A stretch of DNA of 10,517 nt. It comes from Pirellulaceae bacterium. GTDB lineage: Bacteria; Planctomycetota; Planctomycetia; Pirellulales; Pirellulaceae. The stretch covers positions 1 to 10,517 of the forward strand of contig JASLRF010000243.1 of the NCBI GenBank assembly GCA_030744095.1. The letters run 5' to 3'. The notes under the pieces were generated by a model, which searched no databases, was not told the DNA's origin, and saw only the letters and a program-made list of their open reading frames with translations. This document shows positions 5,011 to 10,517 of the stretch, in pieces. The first letter of the stretch is position 1, and each line of letters starts with the position of its first letter. Both the position numbers and the translations under genes were made by a program.

Positions 5011-8000
5011 ATGGTCTTAGGTCTCTTTCGCCAGCGCGCCGCCCGCCCACGTCGTCGGATCTCGTTAGTGTTTCTGATTGGAATCGTGTTGGTTGGGCTG
5101 GTGTGGTTCGCACCAACGATCGCGGTTAACAGTTCGTTGAAGTCGACGATCCTGAAACAAGTAACTGAGGGTTTCGAGGGGAAGATCTCGACCGGCCATA
5201 TCTCGGCGGGTTGGCTTTCCTCAATCGTTGTGAACGACGTTGTGGCACAAGACAAGCAGGGCGAACCGATTCTGTTGGCCAGCACAGCGCGCACCAAGAA
5301 CACGCTCCTATCACTGATCATCGATCCCACTAACGTCGGCGTGATACGAATTGACCAACCCAAGCTGAATCTCGTGCTCGAGGAGAACACGAGCAACTTG
5401 GAGGATGCCATCCGGCCACTGCTAACACAGCCGGCATCCGACTCCGGTCCGATCAACATTACGATCGAATTCGTCGATGGCACGGTGACTGCATTCGATG
5501 GGCCAACTGGCAGGAAATGGAACGCCGAGGGGATCAACGTTACGCTGACATCCCAGGGCGTCGATGCCAAGACTATTGTGCATTTCGAAGCGAACGTCAC
5601 GGGCGGTGACGCACAGCCCGGATCGCTCGTAGCCGACGTCATGTGGCAACAAACGACAGACGGTAGCAGCGCGGCGCTAGGCAGTGGCGATCTTACGGCC
5701 GAAGTCCGGAGTTTCGACCTGAGTGTTTTAGAATCCTTGTTGCGTCGTGGGGCACCAGGAATCAACCTGACCGGTACACTCGGCGGCGACGTGCGGATTG
5801 ACTGGGGCGCCCGGGGTGAAACGGTGAATCTTAGTGCCATTACCGTCGAGCAACTGCAGCTCATCGCCCCGCAGTGGCTCGGCCCAGATCGCGTGGCGCT
5901 GCAAGGCATCAGCTTACAAGGTCTGATTTCCCGCCAGGACGATACGTGGCAAGTGACAGATCTCGCCGTGGCATCGGATGTGATGAGCCTTCGCGCGGAG
6001 GGCCAAGGTGACACGCGGGTTTCACCGTTGGAAGACCTGTCGGCAGTGCTCGCGGACGTCTGGCAGCGAGGTGCGTACCAAGTGGCGGGAAATGTGGATG
6101 TCGCTCAACTCGCCCAGATGCTGCCCAACACTTTACGAATTCGGGAATCCGTGGAACTCACCTCTGGTCGGGTCTCCGGTTCGCTGACCGCGCAACAGGG
6201 AAATGAGGGAAGTCAATGGAGAACGCTGGTCACGGCGTCGGATCTAGCAGGGACCCACGACGGCCTGCCAATTCGGTTTGACGAACCGGTCGAGATCGCC
6301 TTCACGGCGCGACAATCGGGGCGCGAGTACATCGTTGATCAGCTTGATTGTCACGCCAGTTTCTTTCGCCTCAACGCCAGGGGGACGCAACAGCAAGGGA
6401 CACTTGCCGCCGAATGCGACCTGACGCAGTTTTTCAAGGAAGTCAGCCGATTTGTTGACGTTGGCGATCTAGGATTGGCTGGCCGTCTGCAGACGGATAT
6501 TCAGTGGAACCAGGTCGCAGCGGGTCAGGTCGCGCTGCGAGCGACGGCCGAGGCTACGAATTTCGAGTTGAACCGCGGCGATCAGCCACCGTGGCGGGAA
6601 GCACAGATGCGCATCGATATCGCCGCGACCGGAACGCTGGACGAAGCCGGGGGGCGCGGACTGCAACAAGCTTCGTTGCGCGTCGAGTCTGCGGGCGATG
6701 TGCTACTGGCCGAATTGCTGCGGCCTGTCGCCTCGCTGTCGACCAATACAGCATTGCCCCTGCGGGCTCAGTTGCAGGGAGAATTGCGTTCCTGGCGAAC
6801 TCGCGCCCGACCATGGCTGCCGGCAGTTAATGTTTCTCTTGACGGTATCGTCGATGCAACTGTCCAGGGAACTGGATCGCCGCACCTCGTGGAAATCGAC
6901 GCGGCGGACATTCGTGTCAGACAATTCAACCTGGTCGGTGCGGGTCTGAATATCCGTGAACCGGAAGTGCAGCTGAAGACGCAAGCAGTGCTCAACTTGG
7001 ACGAAATGGAGTTCGTCACAACCCGAGCGACCTACGCGAGCTCCTCGCTCTCGTTCCAAGCTGAGGATGTCCGGTTTAAGAGTTCACCCGCACAGTTCGA
7101 GATCTCTGGTAACGCGGGATATCGTGCGGATCTGGCGCAGTTGACCCGTTGGTTTGCCGGCCCAAACCAAGCGCTCACGCAGCAGTTTTCCGGCGACGCA
7201 GTTGGGCAGATTCGGATGACACATCAGGCGGGCCTGACGACGGCGGATGTGCAGGCCGACATCAGCAAGTTCGCTTATGCCACTCCGGTCGAGTCTATCG
7301 GTCCCAAGGCGGATCAGACCGTGGTCGCAGCACCCACCGCCAGTGCGAACTGGAATTCACTGTGGAACGAGCCAGTGTTGAAAGTCGCGGGCCTTATCGG
7401 GTATGTGCACGCAGACCAGACCGTTCGCTTGGACAAGATCGAAATCTCGGGTGATGCAGTGAGCCTTGGCGCGCGCGGCCAAGTGAGCGATCCACTCGGT
7501 CGCTGCTATCTCGACGTCGAAGGACAGGTTGGTTATGACTTGGAACGCGTCACGCGAAAACTGCGTCCGCAGTTGGGCGACCATGTTCAGTTAAAGGGCC
7601 GTGATGCGAAACCGTTCAAGGTCCGCGGCCCGCTGCTCTCAGTTACCGAAACACCCGTGTCGACGCGGAATGTGTCATCCACTGCAGTTCCACAGCCGGC
7701 TGCGTCGATCCTGACCGAACTGATGGCGCAGGGTAGTCTGGCATGGACGTCGGCAGAGATTCAAGGCTTCACGATCGGTCCCGGTCAAATTGAAACCGAA
7801 ATGGCGGACGGAATTGCGACTGCACGCATGTTGCAGGTCCCGCTGGCCGAAGGGACGTTGCGTTTGACACCGCGGCTGTTGATGAACCGTTCGCCGATGG
7901 TGCTGCAATTAGCGCACGGGAGTGGTGCGGAGAACGTTCGCATCACCAAGGAAATGTGCCAAAGCTGGCTGAAGTATGTTGCGCCGTTGGTTGCTGACGC

Positions 8001-8592
8001 GACCGCGGCCGAAGGCACATTCAGCGTCAGGCTCGACGGTGCATCGGTGCCCTTGGATGTGCCACAGTCCGCGGACATAAAAGGAAAACTGATTGTGCAT
8101 CAGGCACATATTGGTCCTGGTCCGCTGGCACGGGAACTATTGTTGGTCGCCAACCAGATTCGCGCCCTGGCCGTAGGACAGCCCTTGGGTGCCATCGGTT
8201 CGGCGGCGGGCACGTGGCTGGAACTACCCGATCAAGAAATCGACTTTAAGTTGTTGGACAATCGAATTCACCATCAGGGTCTGGAAATGCGGGTTAAGGA
8301 TGTTGTGATCCGCACGCGTGGTTCGGTTGGAACGGATCAATCTCTGTCGATGATGGCCGAGATACCCATTCGCGATCAGTGGCTCAGCAGTAGCCGCTAC
8401 CTGGCGTCGTTGAAAGGCCAGTCGCTACGCATTCCCATTCAAGGCACGTTGTCAAAGCCGCGGCTGGAACGGTCCGCGTTGGAACAGATGACGCGTCAGA
8501 CCCTAACAAATGCCGCGTCGGGGTTGATCGAACAGGAGCTCAACCGAGGCATCGGGCGGGGTTTAGAAAAGTTGTTCGGTCCGCAACAATAG
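5011..8592 (+). CDS. AsmA/TamB-like envelope protein
   Basis: The protein is very large (1193 residues). A basic N-terminus (RQRAARPRRR) is followed by one membrane helix at about 17-37, so it should be anchored in the inner membrane with the bulk in the periplasm. Residues 40-130 resemble the AsmA-type opening, with a strand-rich LNSS/KQVTEGFEGKI-like stretch and later VGVIRIDQPKLNLVL. The long middle is made of short alternating strands, as expected of the beta-groove of bridge-like AsmA/TamB/YdbH proteins. The last part contains IPIQGTLSKPRL and ends with an amphipathic helical tail (1152-1193), typical of the AsmA-like C-terminus. Known relatives move phospholipids to, or maintain, the outer membrane; that role here is inferred from the family. 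The gene is followed by a hydrolase gene 62 bp away. The precise subfamily is not certain. Confidence 0.85.
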   Translation: MVLGLFRQRAARPRRRISLVFLIGIVLVGLVWFAPTIAVNSSLKSTILKQVTEGFEGKISTGHISAGWLSSIVVNDVVAQDKQGEPILLASTARTKNTLLSLIIDPTNVGVIRIDQPKLNLVLEENTSNLEDAIRPLLTQPASDSGPINITIEFVDGTVTAFDGPTGRKWNAEGINVTLTSQGVDAKTIVHFEANVTGGDAQPGSLVADVMWQQTTDGSSAALGSGDLTAEVRSFDLSVLESLLRRGAPGINLTGTLGGDVRIDWGARGETVNLSAITVEQLQLIAPQWLGPDRVALQGISLQGLISRQDDTWQVTDLAVASDVMSLRAEGQGDTRVSPLEDLSAVLADVWQRGAYQVAGNVDVAQLAQMLPNTLRIRESVELTSGRVSGSLTAQQGNEGSQWRTLVTASDLAGTHDGLPIRFDEPVEIAFTARQSGREYIVDQLDCHASFFRLNARGTQQQGTLAAECDLTQFFKEVSRFVDVGDLGLAGRLQTDIQWNQVAAGQVALRATAEATNFELNRGDQPPWREAQMRIDIAATGTLDEAGGRGLQQASLRVESAGDVLLAELLRPVASLSTNTALPLRAQLQGELRSWRTRARPWLPAVNVSLDGIVDATVQGTGSPHLVEIDAADIRVRQFNLVGAGLNIREPEVQLKTQAVLNLDEMEFVTTRATYASSSLSFQAEDVRFKSSPAQFEISGNAGYRADLAQLTRWFAGPNQALTQQFSGDAVGQIRMTHQAGLTTADVQADISKFAYATPVESIGPKADQTVVAAPTASANWNSLWNEPVLKVAGLIGYVHADQTVRLDKIEISGDAVSLGARGQVSDPLGRCYLDVEGQVGYDLERVTRKLRPQLGDHVQLKGRDAKPFKVRGPLLSVTETPVSTRNVSSTAVPQPAASILTELMAQGSLAWTSAEIQGFTIGPGQIETEMADGIATARMLQVPLAEGTLRLTPRLLMNRSPMVLQLAHGSGAENVRITKEMCQSWLKYVAPLVADATAAEGTFSVRLDGASVPLDVPQSADIKGKLIVHQAHIGPGPLARELLLVANQIRALAVGQPLGAIGSAAGTWLELPDQEIDFKLLDNRIHHQGLEMRVKDVVIRTRGSVGTDQSLSMMAEIPIRDQWLSSSRYLASLKGQSLRIPIQGTLSKPRLERSALEQMTRQTLTNAASGLIEQELNRGIGRGLEKLFGPQQ

Positions 8593-8654
8593 ACAACTCC
8601 TGGACGTATCATTACCGAAAAACTCTTGGCGGCTGGCGCTACGGTACGTAATTC

Positions 8655-9395
8655 ATGAGATTGCTCCTGTTAGGAACGGCTGGCTACCATCCAAACGACA
8701 GCCGTGATACCGCTTGTCTGATGCTTCCCGAATTGGGCCTTGTCTTCGACGCCGGCACGTCGATGTTCCGCGTCCGCGACTATCTCCAGACCGCGACACT
8801 GGACATCTTCCTCACCCACGCGCATCTCGACCATGTTGTTGGTCTGACATTTCTCCTGGACGTGCTGTACGGACACTCGATGGTCGCCGTCCGGGTACAT
8901 GGTGAACCGCACAAACTAGCGGCCATTGAGAAACACCTGTTCAGCGAACACCTCTTTCCGGTCCCGCCACCCTACACTGCCGTACCATTGGAAGACGAAG
9001 TGTGGCTGCCGGATGGCGGGTCAATCCACCATTTTCAGCTCGACCACCCCGGTGGATCGGTTGGCTATCGCATAGACTGGCCCGATCGGTCGATGGCGTA
9101 CGTGACCGATACGACGGCAGCGCCGGACGCCCCTTACATCGACATCATTCGCGGCGTGGATCTGCTCGTCCACGAATGCAATTTTCCAGATGGCATGGAA
9201 GCGCTGGCCCTGATGACCGGTCACAGTTGTACGACCCCGGTGGCGCAAGTTGCCGCCGCAGCGGGGGTGGGACGTCTGGTGTTGGTCCACGTCAATCCAC
9301 TCTCGAAGGATGACGATCCCGTCGGCTTGTCCATCGCCAGGCGCATTTTTCCAGCCACCGAACTCGGTCTCGATCAGATGGAAATCGAGTTCTAA
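8655..9395 (+). CDS. Metallo-beta-lactamase-fold hydrolase, RNase Z-like
   Basis: The protein has 246 residues and starts directly in the first strand of the fold (MRLLLLGTAGYHPNDSRDTA). It carries the zinc motif THAHLDH (54-60), giving His55, His57, Asp59 and His60. Asp152 in YVTDTT is the likely bridging ligand, HECNF (173-177) is a hallmark of RNase Z/ElaC-like members, and His212 in VLVHVNP is the likely last ligand; His131 and His190 are further candidates. The dinuclear-zinc core therefore appears complete. Relatives process tRNA 3' ends, cleave cyclic nucleotides or hydrolyse other phosphodiesters. At 246 residues it is shorter than classical RNase Z (about 300) and lacks an obvious exosite arm for tRNA, so a general phosphodiesterase is at least as likely. 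No strong ribosome-binding site precedes the ATG. Confidence 0.88.
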   Translation: MRLLLLGTAGYHPNDSRDTACLMLPELGLVFDAGTSMFRVRDYLQTATLDIFLTHAHLDHVVGLTFLLDVLYGHSMVAVRVHGEPHKLAAIEKHLFSEHLFPVPPPYTAVPLEDEVWLPDGGSIHHFQLDHPGGSVGYRIDWPDRSMAYVTDTTAAPDAPYIDIIRGVDLLVHECNFPDGMEALALMTGHSCTTPVAQVAAAAGVGRLVLVHVNPLSKDDDPVGLSIARRIFPATELGLDQMEIEF

Positions 9396-9433
9396 GCGTA
9401 GCGCGAGTCGTCGGATCGTCTCGGAAATTCCCC

Positions 9434-9452
9434 TGCAGCGTACCACGCAGCA
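9434..9452. terminator. Hairpin between convergent genes
   Basis: TGC-A-GCGT, loop ACC, ACGC-A-GCA forms a 7-bp stem with one A-A mismatch, midway between the hydrolase stop (9395) and the stop of the opposing zinc-ribbon gene (9472). No T-run follows on either strand, so function as a bidirectional terminator is only possible, based on position. Confidence 0.25.
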
Positions 9453-9471
9453 TCGTCCTCTGGCATGCATG

Positions 9472-9810
9472 TCACTGCGCCAGCAAACGAAACTTGCCGA
9501 TGATAAACATGCACCCCAAGACAATGAACGTCACGGCGAATACCGTGTAAGCGATTGACACTGCGATGATGGCAAGCCGCACGGAGGTCGAGTACTTCGT
9601 TTTCCAATAAAGTGGAATGCCCAGCACTCCCACGTGAAGCAGAACGACGACCAGTAACCACGGTCGGTCCATCAACCTCGAACGCGGCACGTCGTTCGTA
9701 TCGACACCGCTCGTCGTATTTGTGCCACACTGATGGCAGACATCGTCAGTGGGGTCCAACGCAGTCGCGCAGTTGGGGCAGATGATCGAGGTGACCGAGT
9801 AGCTTTCCAT
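9472..9810 (-). CDS. Zinc-ribbon protein with two membrane helices
   Basis: This 112-residue protein has an N-terminal zinc ribbon formed by Cys11-Pro-Asn-Cys14 and Cys25-His-Gln-Cys28, followed by Gly29. A short hydrophilic linker (30-50) leads to two membrane helices at about 51-69 and 78-104. The N-terminus has no signal peptide, so the ribbon should face the cytoplasm. Small proteins of this design are common in planctomycetes and have no established role; the ribbon could mediate protein or nucleic-acid binding at the membrane. The start is the first ATG of the frame and sets the ribbon near the N-terminus, but no strong ribosome-binding site is seen. The gene converges on the hydrolase and follows a long gene-free stretch. 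Confidence 0.8.
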   Translation of the reverse strand: MESYSVTSIICPNCATALDPTDDVCHQCGTNTTSGVDTNDVPRSRLMDRPWLLVVVLLHVGVLGIPLYWKTKYSTSVRLAIIAVSIAYTVFAVTFIVLGCMFIIGKFRLLAQ

Positions 9811-9899
9811 TACGAATTACCGAAAACGACAAATAGCCAAATATGGGGGGCACAATTGCGCTGAGGCGACGGGCAGATGGAAACTTACCTGTAGGATTT

Positions 9900-9989
9900 G
9901 TAAGCCGAATTCTGTCGCTCGCCCAAATGGCGGAAGTCGCTCGCTAGAAGCGAATATATGCGAGTGGTTGGAGGCTGGCTAGAGCAGCC
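9900..9989 (-). ncRNA. Segment resembling the 3' end of bacterial RNase P RNA
   Basis: The minus strand contains ACAGAATTCGGCTTAC (9915-9900), which matches the conserved 3' block of bacterial RNase P RNA (ACAGAA..CGGCUUA). About 63 nt upstream is GGCTGCTCTAG (9989-9979), resembling the GGCUGCUUGAG block that precedes it in the E. coli RNA. However, the partner 5' block (AGGAAAGUCCG-type) that should pair with it to form helix P4 was not found; GAGGAAATCCC (about 10062-10052) is too close and does not pair. The AGAUGAAUG block is also absent. It is therefore either a fragment or relic of an RNase P RNA gene, a divergent structured RNA, or coincidence. It is not called as a functional rnpB. 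Confidence 0.3.
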
Positions 9990-10135
9990 CGCTGTATCTA
10001 GGCTCGCGTACCGATGACCAGCGTATAGCTCTTTTGGGGCCCCTGCGGTAAGGGATTTCCTCAGAAGCGATGCGGGGTATTGGATGCACGAGTCGCAATC
10101 CGTTGGCCGATCATGACTTTACCGCCAAGAAGAGT

Positions 10136-10160
10136 GTGATTTGCCGGGCAGACAAATCAC
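10136..10160. repeat. Perfect 8-bp hairpin
   Basis: GTGATTTG (10136-10143) and CAAATCAC (10153-10160) flank a 9-nt loop. There is no flanking T-run to make it a clear terminator. It may be part of a larger RNA fold in this gene-free region. Confidence 0.5.
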
Positions 10161-10190
10161 GTCGATCCGTCTGTGGTCCACTGCAACGGT

Positions 10191-10278
10191 TTGTTTTGGC
10201 GGTGACGGTGGACGCGCAACGGGGTCGAGGTGTGGGGTAGCATCTCGACCCCATTTGCGCGCCACCAATTCCAAACAA
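10191..10278. repeat. Nested imperfect inverted repeat of 88 bp
   Basis: From the centre outwards, GGGGTCGAG (10221-10229) pairs with CTCGACCCC (10244-10252); CGCGCAA (10213-10219) with TTGCGCG (10255-10261); GGTGG (10207-10211) with CCACC (10262-10266); and TTGTTTTGG (10191-10199) with CCAAACAA (10271-10278), with small bulges. About 29 bp can pair in total. The fold could be a transcribed stem-loop, a palindromic mobile-element relic, or part of a structured RNA. Confidence 0.6.
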
Positions 10279-10347
10279 TTCTGGGCATCGAACGTGCATT
10301 CATTTACCAACCTCGCTTAGGATCGTTCGCGGAATTACTGTCCGATA

Positions 10348-10374
10348 GTCGCCTTTCGCGGAGCGAAAGACGAC
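10348..10374. repeat. REP-like palindrome with GGA loop
   Basis: GTCG-C-CTTTCGC (10348-10359), loop GGA, GCGAAAG-A-CGAC (10363-10374) forms a stem of 11 pairs with one C-A mismatch. It lies 24 bp beyond the stop of the minus-strand gene that ends at 10399. It could act as that gene's terminator or be a dispersed intergenic palindrome. Confidence 0.55.
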
Positions 10375-10398
10375 AACAAAAGATCGAACACTGCTTAG

Positions 10399-10517
10399 CT
10401 AGTGTGAGTTGGGCTCCAACTGCCGATGAACTTCTGTCACGATGTCGTTTTCCAATTCGGGCGCCCAAATCGTCGGCAGCCCGTAGTAAACCATCGAACC
10501 GCCCCCTTCATAGCCAC
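10399..10517 (-). CDS. C-terminal end of an unidentified protein, cut by the window edge
   Basis: The last 38 codons of a minus-strand gene end in the TAG at 10401-10399. The visible C-terminus reads GYEGGGSMVYYGLPTIWAPE and then a charged helix-like tail with NDIVTEVHRQL. Residue content and codon use look like real protein, and the frame is open to the window edge. The family cannot be named from this fragment. It lies upstream of, and in the same direction as, the zinc-ribbon gene, but is separated from it by 588 bp. Confidence 0.6.
   Translation of the reverse strand, partial: GYEGGGSMVYYGLPTIWAPELENDIVTEVHRQLEPNSH

Larger units (their letters stand above)
9811..10398. other. 588-bp gene-free stretch rich in secondary structure
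   Basis: No frame here looks like protein; short minus-strand frames around 10111-10310 have no family-like sequence and cross the palindromes. The stretch contains an RNase P-like segment (9900-9989), a GGGGCCCC palindrome (10036-10043), a perfect 8-bp hairpin (10136-10160), a long nested inverted repeat (10191-10278) and a REP-like palindrome (10348-10374). GTCGCTCGC occurs twice directly (9914-9922 and 9936-9944). The concentration of structure suggests a structured RNA or an accumulation of repeat elements. Confidence 0.5.

Noticed and set aside
4947..6014. Long minus-strand open frame of 355 codons opposite the AsmA-like gene
   Set aside because: Its product is Ser/Thr/Pro/Arg-rich with no fold-like pattern, and it lies wholly antisense to a well-supported gene. 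It is a shadow of GC-rich codon use.
10111..10310. Two overlapping minus-strand frames of about 62 codons
   Set aside because: They run through the hairpins and long inverted repeat, and their products are not protein-like.
9811..10398. Complete functional RNase P RNA gene
   Set aside because: Only 3'-type motifs match. The 5' P4 strand and other conserved blocks are not found, so a full rnpB is not called.

Overview
The window looks like chromosomal DNA of a Gram-negative, moderately GC-rich bacterium, most likely a planctomycete (Pirellulales-like). This is an inference from gene types: a Gfo/Idh/MocA oxidoreductase with a GHTGKGNYGHG dinucleotide loop, a very long AsmA/TamB-like envelope protein, small zinc-ribbon membrane proteins, and intergenic hairpin repeats. 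No rRNA, tRNA, CRISPR array, transposase or integrase is visible.

Layout: 218-1089 (+) is a two-gene redox operon, an AhpC-type peroxiredoxin overlapping a small CPAC thioredoxin-like protein. 1178-3331 (-) is a compact three-gene unit: a DNA methyltransferase with a long C-terminal extension, then two small unrecognised ORFs spaced 5 nt and 1 nt apart. 3614-4711 (+) is a Gfo/Idh/MocA oxidoreductase. 4712-5010 holds repeats only. 5011-8592 (+) is the AsmA/TamB-like protein, and 8655-9395 (+) is an RNase Z-like metallo-beta-lactamase-fold hydrolase. 9472-9810 (-) is a zinc-ribbon protein with two membrane segments. 9811-10398 is a 588-bp gene-free stretch rich in hairpins, with one segment resembling the 3' end of RNase P RNA. 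10399-10517 (-) is the C-terminus of a gene cut by the window edge.

The most unusual unit is 1178-3331. Its main protein joins, in order, a beta-class DNA methyltransferase, two copies of a helical 'LC..E..A.F ... RK' module, and a C-terminal GIY-YIG-like domain whose expected catalytic glutamate is a lysine. The tightly coupled small ORFs make it a candidate for an undescribed DNA-modification or defence-related system, or for a solitary methyltransferase with a DNA-reading tail. Nothing in the sequence proves defence activity.

The other genes are housekeeping-like: peroxide detoxification, sugar or cyclitol redox chemistry, outer-envelope maintenance and hydrolase activity. They appear to be independent transcription units.
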